From positions 248,001 to 312,000 of the forward strand of contig NZ_PZZP01000001.1 of the NCBI RefSeq assembly GCF_003046315.1: a stretch of DNA of 64,000 nt, written 5' to 3'. The DNA is from Desmospora activa DSM 45169. GTDB taxonomy: Bacteria; Bacillota; Bacilli; Thermoactinomycetales; DSM-45169. The notes beneath the pieces were generated by a model. The model searched no databases, was not told where the DNA came from, and saw only the letters and a program-made list of their open reading frames with translations. The translations under genes were made by a program, and so were the position numbers. Below, piece by piece: positions 53,165-62,100 of this stretch; position 1 is the first letter of the stretch, and each line of letters starts with the position of its first letter.

Positions 53165-53782
53165 GGGGGCCATCATGGTAAGTTACCGGGTGGTGGAACG
53201 GTGGTCCGGGGAGAGTTGGGATCGATTGTATTGGGGCCGGATAGCGTTGGTTACCGTCTATATCCCAACGCACGTGTTTCTGGTGGTGATACCTGGACCG
53301 CCACCGATGTGGCCGTCGCCTTAGGGCGGGTAGAGTGGGCAGATTCACAGCTGGTTACAGCGGATATCCGCTGGTGCGAACAGGCGTATCAGCAGATGGT
53401 GGCAACAGTAGAAGAGGCGATTGACCGGATGAAAACGAGTGCCGCTCCGGTGCCGGCTATTTTGGTAGGTGGTGGCAGTATTTTATTGCCGGATCGATTG
53501 GAAGGGGTATCAGAGGTGATCCGCCATGGTGACTACGATGTGGCTAATGCCATCGGTGCCGCCATCGGCCAAGTAAGTGGACAAGTGGATCGCGTCTTTG
53601 CCTTGGATAAACAGAGCAGAGAGGAAGCAATGGAATATGCCAAAAAAACGGCGATACAGGACGCGGTTCAGGCCGGAGCGGATCCGGAAACTGTCGCCAT
53701 TGTCGATATGGAGGATATTCCATTGGCTTACCTCCCCGGTAACGCCGTTCGAATTCGAGTGAAAGTGGCTGGTACTTTATAA
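53165..53782 (+). pseudogene. Hydantoinase/oxoprolinase-family C-terminal remnant
   Basis: The frame is open from 53165, after a stop, to 53782 and encodes GELGSIVLGPDSVGYRLYPN, TATDVAVALGRVEWAD, PAILVGGGSILLPDRLEG and ANAIGAAIGQVSGQVDRVF, the C-terminal third of ~510-residue HyuA-like proteins. The N-terminal ATPase-like domain is absent, and no credible start with a ribosome binding site exists in this frame. A Shine-Dalgarno-led ATG at 53175 is in a different frame. Truncated, probably non-functional. Confidence 0.65.
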
Positions 53783-53908
53783 GAACGAACGAGTGCAGTT
53801 CGAGGGGATGCTTTGAATGACAAATGTTGAAACCCTTCTTTGTAAACGTGTGTTCTATCGTGTATCACAAATCAGCAGTAAGCTGAGGCGAGTTGTTGTG
53901 AAAAGGGG

Positions 53909-53955
53909 TTGATCCAAAAGGGTACTGAAGTGCCCTTTTGGATCAACCTGTTTTT
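53909..53955. terminator. Terminator between hydantoinase remnant and amidohydrolase
   Basis: GTTGATCCAAAAGGG and CCCTTTTGGATCAAC form a perfect stem of about 15 bp, then CTGTTTTTTG. Confidence 0.85.
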
Positions 53956-53968
53956 TGTAGTAGATTGA

Positions 53969-55327
53969 TTATTTGTTTGTCTGATATCCAACAGGCGCTT
54001 CGGTTAAGAGATGGTTACGGGATTCTGCGGCCCGTTGATGGAGTCGATTCATATCGATATCCAACATCTTTCCTCTCCGTTTGATCGCTTTTCCAGCCAC
54101 AAACACCGAATCGACATTATGGGTATTTGCGCATTGTACCACCGCACCTACGGGGTCATTGAGGGGGAACAGGTTTAAATGCGTCAGATCGATCATCACG
54201 ATATCCGCTTCTTTCCCTGGTGTTAATGAGCCGATCTTGTGATCCAAACCTAACGCACGCGCGCCGTCAATCGTGGCAAATTCCAGGACATCCCGCGCGG
54301 AGAGCGCCAGTTGTTCCGGCATTTTTCCCTCTTTTAGAAGCTGTTCGTTGATGCGGGAGCGTTCCGCCTGCAGGGTGAACTTCATCTGAGCAAACAGATC
54401 ACCGCCCGTCGATGTCACGACATCGACACCGATCGTGGGCCTTCCTCCTTGTTCCAGAAATAAACCGGTAGCCGGATAGCCATGTCCCATCATCATTTCC
54501 ACTTCTGGTGTGACGGATATCGACGCACCTGAAGCGGCAATCATCTTAAACTCGTCGTAATGGATGGTATTGGCGTGGACAAAGTTAAGATCGGGTCCTA
54601 ATAGACCGGCTTTGTGCAGCTTTTCAATCGATCGATCGACTGAACCCCATGTTCCAAAGCCCAAATGCATGGAACAGATGATATCTAACTCCCGTGCCAA
54701 CTGAATATCGGATACGGCTGCTTCCCAGTGGCTAAATTCAGGTCCGCGAATCGCCAATCCCATGGTAAGCAATTGATCGGTAGAGGAAAAATACTGCTGC
54801 TTGACCCGTTTGCTATCTTCGGGGTGGCGCAGTTTACTCTCTCGGTTCCAATACTCACCATCTCCAGAAATACCATATGCAAACACAGCCCGGATTCCCG
54901 CTTCCTGCAATCCCCGAATCCATTCATCCGCATGTTCCGGTGACTCGATCATCGACCAGTCCAAAATGGTGGTTACACCCGCTTCCAGTGCTTCCAATGA
55001 CCCGATCCAATTGCCGATATATCCGTCAAGCGGACGTAAGCGGCTGCCGATATTTCCGAAGTATATATTTTGTAAGTAAGTATTCAACGACCAATCAGCC
55101 CCGATGTTGCGGATCAGGGATTCCCAGGTGTGGCGATGGGTATCGACAAAACCGGGCAACACAATCTGGTTTTCCGCGTCAATGATCTCACAATCGTCTA
55201 TGGATAGATCGGGTTGTATCGCTACAATTTTATTTCCTTCGATTAAGACGTCCGCTCGCTTAAAGTCGCCAATTGTATTGTCAAGAGTAATCACCATTCC
55301 GTTTTTGAACAATGTTCTTTTTGACAT
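53969..55327 (-). CDS. Amidohydrolase (chlorohydrolase/deaminase-like)
   Basis: 452 residues of the AtzB/Trz/SsnA-type branch. Metal ligands His64/His66 (DTHRHTW), His in SMHLGFG, His in FVHANTIH, Asp in GVDVVTSTGGD; the C-terminal GKEADIVMIDL closes the composite beta-sandwich. Likely deaminates or dechlorinates a heterocycle or guanidine-like compound; substrate unknown. Preceded by an 11-codon leader ORF and a long palindrome. Confidence 0.9.
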   Translation of the reverse strand: MSKRTLFKNGMVITLDNTIGDFKRADVLIEGNKIVAIQPDLSIDDCEIIDAENQIVLPGFVDTHRHTWESLIRNIGADWSLNTYLQNIYFGNIGSRLRPLDGYIGNWIGSLEALEAGVTTILDWSMIESPEHADEWIRGLQEAGIRAVFAYGISGDGEYWNRESKLRHPEDSKRVKQQYFSSTDQLLTMGLAIRGPEFSHWEAAVSDIQLARELDIICSMHLGFGTWGSVDRSIEKLHKAGLLGPDLNFVHANTIHYDEFKMIAASGASISVTPEVEMMMGHGYPATGLFLEQGGRPTIGVDVVTSTGGDLFAQMKFTLQAERSRINEQLLKEGKMPEQLALSARDVLEFATIDGARALGLDHKIGSLTPGKEADIVMIDLTHLNLFPLNDPVGAVVQCANTHNVDSVFVAGKAIKRRGKMLDIDMNRLHQRAAESRNHLLTEAPVGYQTNK

Positions 55328-55386
55328 GTTTATCCCTCCACTGATTTTTCATAATGTTTTTGCACACGGATATTTTAGTTTTGAGT

Positions 55387-55422
55387 TTACTTCCGTATAT
55401 CACGATATTTTCTAATATTCAT
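55387..55422 (-). CDS. Possible 11-residue leader peptide before the amidohydrolase gene
   Basis: On the minus strand TAGGAGG (55433-55439 region) precedes ATG at 55422, encoding MNIRKYRDIRK and a stop. It ends 60 bases before the amidohydrolase start. The strong ribosome binding site and Arg/Lys-rich sequence suggest a regulatory peptide, but no attenuator hairpin lies between it and the gene. Tentative. Confidence 0.35.
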   Translation of the reverse strand: MNIRKYRDIRK

Positions 55423-55468
55423 ATTAAAAAACCTCCTAGATGACGTTGCCCCATCATTATAAATTCAA

Positions 55469-55507
55469 TATCCCACTTTTATTAAGTACGCACATAAAAG
55501 TGGGATA
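55469..55507. promoter_or_regulatory. Long perfect palindrome upstream of the amidohydrolase gene
   Basis: TATCCCACTTTTAT (55469-55482) and ATAAAAGTGGGATA (55494-55507) are perfect 14-base arms around 11 bases. It could be an operator or an mRNA hairpin. On the minus strand a TATACT (-10-like) lies just upstream, so it would be near the transcript 5' end. Confidence 0.5.
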
Positions 55508-55560
55508 GGATAAAAAAGTATACTAAAGGGTTTCGATAATAAAGTCTGTCTTTGATAACC

Positions 55561-55599
55561 GAACAAAGCCCTGCGCTGAAAAGCGTCAGGGCTTTGTTC
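55561..55599 (-). terminator. Terminator after second HxlR gene
   Basis: GAACAAAGCCCTGCGCT and AGCGTCAGGGCTTTGTTC form a long stem with one mismatch region; flanks suit both directions. Confidence 0.8.
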
Positions 55600-55637
55600 T
55601 AAATTTTAAGCTGATTTCGTTGGAAATCAGTCCTGTG

Positions 55638-55994
55638 TTACTCCGATTGAGTGTTCTTGAAGTTTTCCAAATGCTCTAGATGGGAAAGGCCCCATGCATG
55701 CATGGCTTCCAAAACCGGCTTTAATGTTTGGCCATGTTCGGTTAATGAATATTCCACTTTTGGTGGCACTTGGCGGTAGACGACTCGCTTTACAATCCCC
55801 TGCTCTTCTAGTTGACGTAGATGTAGGGTAAGCACCCTTTGTGTAACATCCGGAATTAATCTTTTTATTTCATTGTATCGCAATGTTCCTTTACTCAATA
55901 GATGGAGGAGAATAAGAGGCTTCCATTTACCGACGACTGCATCGAGAGCGACAACCACTTTGCATTGTTCTGGATTTTCTTTATTCCACTCCAC
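55638..55994 (-). CDS. HxlR-family transcriptional regulator (with N-terminal Cys)
   Basis: 118 residues. Winged helix: [54 protein letters not shown]. Cys11 (EQCKVV) lies at the position of the redox Cys in YodB/CatR/HypR regulators, so thiol sensing of quinones, aldehydes or disulfide stress is plausible. Separated from the amidohydrolase by a terminator. Different in sensing residue from the first HxlR protein. Confidence 0.92.
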   Translation of the reverse strand: MEWNKENPEQCKVVVALDAVVGKWKPLILLHLLSKGTLRYNEIKRLIPDVTQRVLTLHLRQLEEQGIVKRVVYRQVPPKVEYSLTEHGQTLKPVLEAMHAWGLSHLEHLENFKNTQSE

Positions 55995-56140
55995 TTTACC
56001 ACCTCATCGTCGTGCCTTTGTGTCTACTATACAATATTTAATTCTACTTACACTCATGTTGTATCAGGATATGAACTTCAAGCACGACTCCCAGAAAAAT
56101 CGTCGATCATCCATAACGCCCACTAGCCGATATTTTTAAT

Positions 56141-56175
56141 CACCATATTACTTTGACATACATAGTAATATGGTG
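56141..56175. promoter_or_regulatory. PadR-type operator overlapping promoter
   Basis: CACCATATTACT (56141-56152) and AGTAATATGGTG (56164-56175) are perfect 12-base arms around 11 bases. They enclose the -35 TTGACA (56153-56158); the -10 TAGGAT (56176-56181) follows at 17 bases. Autorepression by the PadR protein downstream is likely. Confidence 0.65.
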
Positions 56176-56203
56176 TAGGATGTATTGTGGAAGGGGGGGT
56201 ATG

Positions 56204-56557
56204 ATGAGTTCCACGATTTCAACCGATTTGATCCGCGGTCATACCGATACGGTGATTTTAAACATCCTGCGTCAAGGTGACAGCTATGGATACGAGATAT
56301 ACAAAACCATCATCGCTTTAAGCGGTAATCAGTATGAATTGAAGGAAGCCACCTTGTATACCGCTTTTCGCCGTTTGGAGAAGGAGGGTTATATCTTCTC
56401 CTATTGGGGCGATGAAACACAGGGGGGCAGACGCAAATATTACCGTATTACTGATGAAGGAAAGAAACAATATGAAGAGCGTAGACAAGGTTGGGACTTT
56501 GCCAAAGAGGTGTTGGATCGTTTGATTAAGGGAGGGTTAGAGGATGAAAAAAAATAA
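56204..56557 (+). CDS. PadR-family transcriptional regulator
   Basis: 117 residues. LIRGHTDTVILNILRQGDSYGYEIYKTI, ELKEATLYTAFRRLEKEGYI and GGRRKYYRITDEGKKQ are the PadR winged helix. Either ATG 56204 or 56201 could start; 56204 has the better spacing from AAGGGGGGG. Overlaps the membrane-protein gene by 14 bases and lies behind a promoter covered by a palindrome. Confidence 0.92.
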   Translation: MSSTISTDLIRGHTDTVILNILRQGDSYGYEIYKTIIALSGNQYELKEATLYTAFRRLEKEGYIFSYWGDETQGGRRKYYRITDEGKKQYEERRQGWDFAKEVLDRLIKGGLEDEKK

Positions 56558-57212
56558 ACCGATCGACGGCAAAGTAAAAGCGTACATTGACAATCTGTTT
56601 TCCGGGGTTGGAGAAACACAGCAGCTGTTTGATCTCAAAGAAGAGCTTGCGACCAATATGAAAGAAAAAATTGCGGACTATCATGCGCGGGGCATGGAAG
56701 GGGAGCAAGCTTTTAAAGAGGCTGTCATCTCAATGGGGGATTTGAGCGGATTGGTGGAGGATATGCGTAAACGGGGACAGGATACGGCGAAGCAAGCGGT
56801 TTATTCGACGATGACGGCACGTATTTCTACCGCTGGAACTGTTGCAGGAGTGTTGCTGATATTATTTGGGCTCTTTACTTCTGCGATGTTGTATTTTATG
56901 AATCTGTCTGGAAATGAAGTGATCGGGAGCGGCATTTTCGTCGTAGCAGGCGGAACGCTATTCACTTACAGCGTATTGACAAGAGAGACGCGCAAACGAT
57001 TTGGTATGAACAAAATACGGGCAGCTTTTTATGCATTGGCAGTGGGGCTTCTCCTTTTCAGCCTGTTTACCGGTCTGATCACAAGATTTGCCACCGGTGA
57101 AACATATAGTGCAATTGCCGCAACAATGGTCTTCTTTCTCGGCGGAGCCGGTTTGTTGTTAAGCTTGATCCTGACGGGAACGGATCGGCGTAAAAATCAA
57201 ACTGACCGGTGA
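56544..57212 (+). CDS. Membrane protein with permease-prefix-type N-terminal domain
   Basis: 222 residues. The N-terminal 80 residues (VKAYIDNLFSGVGETQQLFDL, ELATNMKEKIADYHARGM, AVISMGDLSGLVEDM) resemble permease-prefix domain 1 / DUF1700, usually found behind PadR regulators. Four membrane helices follow (about 97-117, 125-145, 162-182, 190-210). Translated with the PadR gene. Such pairs often respond to envelope-active drugs; function unproven. Confidence 0.8.
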   Translation: MKKNKPIDGKVKAYIDNLFSGVGETQQLFDLKEELATNMKEKIADYHARGMEGEQAFKEAVISMGDLSGLVEDMRKRGQDTAKQAVYSTMTARISTAGTVAGVLLILFGLFTSAMLYFMNLSGNEVIGSGIFVVAGGTLFTYSVLTRETRKRFGMNKIRAAFYALAVGLLLFSLFTGLITRFATGETYSAIAATMVFFLGGAGLLLSLILTGTDRRKNQTDR

Positions 57213-57298
57213 AAAGGCGATAAATCCTTTCATTTTGCCCCTCAGATTAATAACAAACCCTGATAATCGGGACTCGGGTCTCCTTCGTTCAATCTCAT

Positions 57299-57325
57299 CC
57301 CCTCTCACTTGAGAGGGGGTTTTAG
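57299..57325 (+). terminator. Terminator after PadR operon
   Basis: CCCCTCTC-ACTT-GAGAGGGG followed by GTTTTAG. Confidence 0.75.
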
Positions 57326-57459
57326 TATTCTCCTCAAAAGAGAATGGCCTCTACATACAAGTATACCTATTGGTGGAATAACGGTATGGGAAAAAATACT
57401 GCTGGCCGACTGGTATAGAAAAAACAAAAAACCACGATCATGAGAAGGAGGTGGAAAGG

Positions 57460-58125
57460 ATGAAACGATGGCTAGTGGGATGGGCGGCATTTGCCTATTT
57501 GTTATTTGCGATTGTTCCAGTGCATGCTCTTGGTAAACCCGATATTGAGAAAGATCGATGGGTAAAAATTGATTTATGGCAACGAAGGCTCTATATCGTG
57601 GAAGGAGATCGGATTCTGGAAGCTTTCCCGATTGCAACGGGAAGGGAACAGTTTCCTACGCCGATCGGAAAGTGGAAGATCATCAAAAAATCGAAGGGCT
57701 GGGGAGGTGGCTTTGGCACCCGTTGGCTCGGTCTAAATGTTCCTTGGGGCATGTATGGGATACACGGTACAAACCGGCCGGCTTCGATCGGTCGCGATGC
57801 CAGCCATGGCTGTATTCGTATGTTAAATCCCGATGTTGAACAACTGTATCAGCGGATTCCGGTGGGAGCGACCGTTCACATCGAAGGGCCTATTTTCGGT
57901 CGAGAAGATTGGAAGTTCAAACCGCTCGTAAAAGGGGACCGGGGTACATTGGTGATGTTGGTCCAAAATCGGCTAGGAACCGCCGGTTATTATCAAGGTC
58001 CCTTTGATGGCATCTTTGGGCGTACGTTGGAATCAGCCGTTAAGCGATATCAACGGGATCATCATCTGTCTGTAACAGGCCAAATTCATCTCCCCGAATA
58101 TCTTCAATTCGGCTTACTGGAATAG
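57460..58125 (+). CDS. L,D-transpeptidase with C-terminal peptidoglycan-binding domain
   Basis: 221 residues. Signal peptide (cleavage near VHALG, residue 25), YkuD domain with catalytic His116 and Cys118 (SHGCIRM) and upstream His102 (IHGTNRP), then a PG_binding_1 domain (LVMLVQNRLGTAGYYQGPFDGIFGR). Cross-links or remodels peptidoglycan, here plausibly the spore cortex given its neighbours. ATG 57460 is behind GAAGGAGGTGG. Confidence 0.92.
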   Translation: MKRWLVGWAAFAYLLFAIVPVHALGKPDIEKDRWVKIDLWQRRLYIVEGDRILEAFPIATGREQFPTPIGKWKIIKKSKGWGGGFGTRWLGLNVPWGMYGIHGTNRPASIGRDASHGCIRMLNPDVEQLYQRIPVGATVHIEGPIFGREDWKFKPLVKGDRGTLVMLVQNRLGTAGYYQGPFDGIFGRTLESAVKRYQRDHHLSVTGQIHLPEYLQFGLLE

Positions 58126-58145
58126 TCCATGAATATTTTCTGCCA

Positions 58146-58176
58146 GTATGTACATGATACTGCTTGAATCATACAA
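58146..58176 (+). promoter_or_regulatory. Possible sigma-G-type promoter for the DUF1657 gene
   Basis: GTATG (58146-58150) and CATACAA (58170-58176) resemble forespore promoters (GHATR, CATnnTA). The 19-base spacer is one longer than usual. Confidence 0.3.
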
Positions 58177-58197
58177 AGTGAGAAAGGGGTTAACTCA

Positions 58198-58401
58198 ATG
58201 ACGGTTGGAACAAAAATTAAGCAAACGATTGCCAGTGCGGAAAGTGTGGCGGCAAGCCTGAAAACCTTTGCATTGGATACGGATAATCAACAGGCAAAAC
58301 AGGTGTACAATCAACTGGCGCAAAACATGGATTCCATTGTACAACAGTTGAAAACACGCGAACAACAGGTAATGTCTGAAGAGCCGCAATACAATCAATA
58401 A
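58198..58401 (+). CDS. DUF1657 family protein (first)
   Basis: 67 residues, helical: KIKQTIASAESVAASLKTFAL, QQAKQVYNQLAQNMDSIVQQL, ending EEPQYNQ. DUF1657 proteins accompany DUF421 and SpoVA genes in spore-formers and are thought to be spore-associated. Preceded by AAAGGGG. Convergent with the spoVA operon. Confidence 0.9.
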   Translation: MTVGTKIKQTIASAESVAASLKTFALDTDNQQAKQVYNQLAQNMDSIVQQLKTREQQVMSEEPQYNQ

Positions 58402-58407
58402 CCACGA

Positions 58408-58441
58408 ATCCGGGCGGGGAGACCCTACCCGGATTTTTTTG
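58408..58441. terminator. Terminator between DUF1657 gene and spoVA operon
   Basis: ATCCGGG and CCCGGAT around 13 bases, then TTTTTTTG. Confidence 0.8.
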
Positions 58442-58442
58442 T

Positions 58443-59111
58443 TTAGCGCCCGGCTCCATTGTCGACGAAGATATTTGGCTCATGGTCTCGGGTTGCAGCA
58501 TACATCACGTTGTTCACATTGTGATATCCTTTCTTTTTTAATTCTTCTTGCAACCAGTAGTTGCTTTTTCCGATCAGTTTAAGGTTCTGCTTTTGGATTC
58601 GTCCATCGACGACAAGAGAAAGGGCCAATCCCCGATAAGGAACTTCGATCTTTAAATCCTTTGGTGTTGCTGGATATAGGTCATCCCGCGGCAAGATGCT
58701 GATGGTGCCTGTCGGTTCGAGAATGGCATACTGTACCTCACGGATATCCGGATATCCCTTGGCTCGGATATCCGCTAGTAATTCTGTGAGAGAGATTTCA
58801 CAGCGACGCAGGTTTTGCTTAATGATTTTGCCGTGTTTAACTAAAATGGTAGGTTCCCCGAGGATGAGCCGATTGACCCATTTATACAGGGTTAGTTTGG
58901 CGAAGAGAATATGGATCACAGCCACCAGGATTATCGCCAGCACTGTTTTGACGTAATCATCCACCAGGATGGGATTGGTGGCTAACGCCGCAATAATCAC
59001 AATCGCCATCAGATCGTGTGGAGTGACTTGTGCCAGCGTTGATTTCCCCATAAAACGTAAAACGGTAATGGCCAAGGTAAATAAGGTGATTACTTTTAAA
59101 ACGTAGACCAT
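58443..59111 (-). CDS. DUF421 (YetF-like) membrane protein (first)
   Basis: 222 residues. Three N-terminal membrane helices, then the cytoplasmic/forespore-side DUF421 domain: LILGEPTILVKHGKIIKQNLRRCEI, LLADIRAKGYPDIREVQYAILEPTG. Last gene of the DUF1657-DUF421-spoVAC-AD-AE-DUF421 operon, 30 bases after spoVAE. DUF421 proteins of spoVA2mob operons influence spore heat resistance and germination. Confidence 0.92.
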   Translation of the reverse strand: MVYVLKVITLFTLAITVLRFMGKSTLAQVTPHDLMAIVIIAALATNPILVDDYVKTVLAIILVAVIHILFAKLTLYKWVNRLILGEPTILVKHGKIIKQNLRRCEISLTELLADIRAKGYPDIREVQYAILEPTGTISILPRDDLYPATPKDLKIEVPYRGLALSLVVDGRIQKQNLKLIGKSNYWLQEELKKKGYHNVNNVMYAATRDHEPNIFVDNGAGR

Positions 59112-59141
59112 AAAAACTCACCGATCCTTAAAATAGAGGCA

Positions 59142-59492
59142 TTACCCCTTTGGTTTAAAAATTAATGCCGCCAAAAAGCTAAATACGATGGCGGAGGAGA
59201 TGCCGGCACTGGTTACTTCAAAAATGCCGGTGATCACCCCGACGAGGCCGTGTTGTTCCGCTTCAGCCATCGCGCCGTGGACTAGTTGATTGCCAAAGCT
59301 GGTGATGGGAACACTGGCTCCTGCTCCGGCAAAGTCGATCAGCGGTTCATACAGACCGAGCCCACTCAAGATCGCCCCGGCCACCACCATTGAGCTGACG
59401 GTGTGGGCTGGCGTCAGCCGCAGTCCGTCCATCAAGAGCTGACCAATCACACAAAATAAACCGCCTACTACAAACGCCCATAAGAAGATCAT
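59142..59492 (-). CDS. spoVAE: Stage V sporulation protein AE (SpoVAEb type)
   Basis: 116 residues, about four membrane helices. [49 protein letters not shown] and [24 protein letters not shown] are SpoVAE signatures. Member of the dipicolinic acid channel complex of the spore inner membrane. Overlaps spoVAD by 4 bases. Confidence 0.94.
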   Translation of the reverse strand: MIFLWAFVVGGLFCVIGQLLMDGLRLTPAHTVSSMVVAGAILSGLGLYEPLIDFAGAGASVPITSFGNQLVHGAMAEAEQHGLVGVITGIFEVTSAGISSAIVFSFLAALIFKPKG

Positions 59493-60505
59493 GTGGATTC
59501 TCCTTCCTTTGATTCAATCGCGACAGCATGGGCAATACAGGGGATACTCTCTTTTTGTTGAAAACTAAGGGGAGAAAGTAAAGCTCCCGTAGCGATAATT
59601 AGCACTTTATGCAATTCACCTTTGCGCATCCGATTCAATACATGTCCATAGGTGACACAGGCGGAACAGGCACAGCCGCTGGCTCCGGCTTGGACCGGCT
59701 GATTTTTGTCGTAAATCATTAAACCGCAATCGCCAAAGCGATCTTGCGGCAGTTTTAGCCCGTGCTTCTCCAGTAAATCCGCCGCCGTGCGGTGCCCGAT
59801 TTCCCCTAAATCCCCAGTTAAAATGAGATCATAGGATGAGGGGGAGATACGCAAATCGCGAAAATGAGCTTCAATCGTATCAACGGCGGCTGGCGCCATT
59901 GCTGCTCCCATATTAAAGGGATCTTGGATGCCCATATCGACTACCCGGCCGATGGTGGCTGCAGTAACGCTTAACCCTTCTCCCTCCGCTGAGACGACCG
60001 CAGCCCCGGCGCCGGTGACGGTCCATTGGGCAGTAGGAGGCTTTTGCGACCCATATTCCGTCGGATAGCGAAATTGCTTTTCTACAGAGGCGTTATGGCT
60101 GGAGGTTCCCACCAGTACGCGTTGCGCATAACCCCCGTCTACCAACAGCGCTCCCAATGCCAGGCTTTCCATCGAGGTGGAACAGGCGCCAAACAGCCCG
60201 AGGTAAGGGGTAGCCAAGGTACGAGCGGCAAAACTGCTGGAGATGATCTGATTCATGAGATCGCCTGCCAGCAAAAACTGAATATCTTCTTTTTTTAATC
60301 CCGCTTTATCGACGGCCCGTTCACAGGCTTGTTCCAGCATTTTTTTTTCGGCTTTTTCAAAGCTGTCTTGCCCCAGCCATAAGTCTTCATGGAGTAAATC
60401 AAAATCATTGGCTAAGGGGCCTTTCGCTTCAAACGGGCCTCCGACCGTCGCTGAAGAAACGATGGCGGGTTGACGATGAAACAGCCAAGTCCGTCCCTGA
60501 ATCAC
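59489..60505 (-). CDS. spoVAD: Stage V sporulation protein AD
   Basis: 338 residues with thiolase-like fold: [85 protein letters not shown]. Binds dipicolinic acid on the spore inner membrane and is essential for its uptake or release. Abuts spoVAC and overlaps spoVAE. Confidence 0.95.
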   Translation of the reverse strand: MIQGRTWLFHRQPAIVSSATVGGPFEAKGPLANDFDLLHEDLWLGQDSFEKAEKKMLEQACERAVDKAGLKKEDIQFLLAGDLMNQIISSSFAARTLATPYLGLFGACSTSMESLALGALLVDGGYAQRVLVGTSSHNASVEKQFRYPTEYGSQKPPTAQWTVTGAGAAVVSAEGEGLSVTAATIGRVVDMGIQDPFNMGAAMAPAAVDTIEAHFRDLRISPSSYDLILTGDLGEIGHRTAADLLEKHGLKLPQDRFGDCGLMIYDKNQPVQAGASGCACSACVTYGHVLNRMRKGELHKVLIIATGALLSPLSFQQKESIPCIAHAVAIESKEGEST

Positions 60506-60988
60506 TTAAAACCCTCCCATCCCCTTTAAGATCAACACCTTTACGATGGCTACTACAAACGCAGAAAAAGTTCCAAATACAATCACCGAACCGGCTAATT
60601 TAAACATGTTGCCGCCCACTCCCAGCACAAACCCTTCTGAACGGTGTTCAATCGCGGCTGAAGCGAGGGAGTTGGCAAAGCCCGTAACCGGGATGGCGGT
60701 ACCGGCACCGGCCCATTGCGCAATATGGTCGTACACTCCCAGTCCGGTTAACAGGACCGACACAAAAATCAGCGTGGCGACTGTGGGATTTCCCGCTGTT
60801 TTTTCGGTGAAATCAAAGTAATGGGTGTAAAAGAGAGAAATCAGCTGGCCAAGCATACAAATCGCCCCTCCGAACAAAAAAGCCAAAATGCAGTTTCGCA
60901 CGATGGGCCGCTGTGGCTCCCGCTTTTTTACAAATGCCTGATACTCTTGCTGGGTCGGTGTCAACTTTTTCTTCTTTTTATCGGACAT
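60506..60988 (-). CDS. spoVAC: Stage V sporulation protein AC
   Basis: 160 residues. Basic N-terminus (SDKKKKKLTPTQQEYQAFV) then four helices: NCILAFLFGGAICMLGQLISLF, LIFVSVLLTGLGVYDHIAQWAGAGTAIPVTGFAN, VLGVGGNMFKLAGSVIVFGTF. Mechanosensitive-type channel component for dipicolinate. First of the three spoVA genes; 18 bases after the DUF421 gene. Confidence 0.95.
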   Translation of the reverse strand: MSDKKKKKLTPTQQEYQAFVKKREPQRPIVRNCILAFLFGGAICMLGQLISLFYTHYFDFTEKTAGNPTVATLIFVSVLLTGLGVYDHIAQWAGAGTAIPVTGFANSLASAAIEHRSEGFVLGVGGNMFKLAGSVIVFGTFSAFVVAIVKVLILKGMGGF

Positions 60989-61006
60989 CTCGTTTCCTCC
61001 TTGGAT

Positions 61007-61864
61007 TTATTTCAACAGCGACCGTACATCGGAAAGGATCGAAGCCACTTCTTTGGCGCTGTGCTGGTACATCTTTTTTGCTTTGGGATTGTCGGTATCC
61101 AAAGAGAAGGAATCCAGATCCGCCTTGGCTTTTTCCAAGGTGGCCAATAAGAGTTGGCGTGTGGTCGGTTTTGGTACTTGGATGGCATCATCAAACAGAT
61201 CGACATATAGCTCTCCCATCGCATCCACTTGTCCCAGAAAAACATTTTCCGGCGAGACGCCGATTTTATCCAATTCCGTCTGCAGCCATCCCCGATTTAA
61301 TCCCATGGTAGCCAACGGTTCGTCCATCATGTTTCCATCTATGATCACAGTCTGGGTTCCGGTTTCCGGTGAAGTTTCCACACCGAGATGTTTGGCGTTA
61401 AGGGGTTGCCGATTGGCTTTTAACAAGGCATTAATCTCTCCATTGGCTTCCATAACGGCAAACTCCACATCAGCCAGGTTGAAAATCTGTTTGCTTCGCA
61501 GTTGTTGCAGCAGATCCTCGGGAGAGTATCGCATTTTTTTTAATTGGTCTTCCATCACCTTCCCATGCTTAATAACCACGCTCTCCTGTCCATGGATCCA
61601 CTCCCGCACCATTTTGCTTTTAAGAGAGAGAAAACTGAGAACGATCCCTGTCAACCCCCATGTCAACAGGGCCATCCATCCCAACAGCGGGGGGTGTACG
61701 AGATTTAACGATAACACGGCGGCGATCACTCCAATGCCGACGGTGTAGCCTACATCAAAAAAGGTCATTCTAGCCGCAATCTTTCTGCCCAGCAATCGCA
61801 TCAAAACGACTAATACGATGATGACCCCCAGTGATCGTAAAATGATCTGAAGCCAATCCGGCAT
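61007..61864 (-). CDS. DUF421 (YetF-like) membrane protein with extended C-terminus (second)
   Basis: 285 residues. Three N-terminal helices (LQIILRSLGVIIVLVVLMRLLG start), DUF421 domain (WIHGQESVVIKHGKVMEDQLKKMRYSPEDLLQQL; VEFAVMEANGEINALLKA) and a C-terminal helical tail (LLATLEKAKADLDSFSLDTDNPKAKKMYQ) that resembles a fused DUF1657-like domain. Between a DUF1657 gene and spoVAC. The fusion-like tail links both families in one chain. Confidence 0.9.
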   Translation of the reverse strand: MPDWLQIILRSLGVIIVLVVLMRLLGRKIAARMTFFDVGYTVGIGVIAAVLSLNLVHPPLLGWMALLTWGLTGIVLSFLSLKSKMVREWIHGQESVVIKHGKVMEDQLKKMRYSPEDLLQQLRSKQIFNLADVEFAVMEANGEINALLKANRQPLNAKHLGVETSPETGTQTVIIDGNMMDEPLATMGLNRGWLQTELDKIGVSPENVFLGQVDAMGELYVDLFDDAIQVPKPTTRQLLLATLEKAKADLDSFSLDTDNPKAKKMYQHSAKEVASILSDVRSLLK

Positions 61865-61881
61865 TGCCTTCCCCCCTTGAT

Positions 61882-62088
61882 TTAAAATCCTTTGTATTGC
61901 GGTTCTTCAAATTCCATGGATTGAATCCGCCGTTTTAGTCTTGCCAAAACTTCATCCAAGCGTTCAGCATTTCGACGGAAGGATTTTCGAGTCCCCTCGT
62001 CTTGGGCCAATTGGGCGTATGACTCCATCGTAGCTTTGGCTCCTTGCAGGCTGACCAGGGTTTGTTTCACTTTGGAATAGGTGGTCAT
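61882..62088 (-). CDS. DUF1657 family protein (second)
   Basis: 68 residues: TYSKVKQTLVSLQGAKATMESYA, FRRNAERLDEVLARLKRRIQ and the C-terminal EEPQYKGF shared with the first copy (EEPQY). First gene of the spoVA operon. Likely a small spore protein. Confidence 0.9.
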   Translation of the reverse strand: MTTYSKVKQTLVSLQGAKATMESYAQLAQDEGTRKSFRRNAERLDEVLARLKRRIQSMEFEEPQYKGF

Positions 62089-62100
62089 GCAATCACCCCT

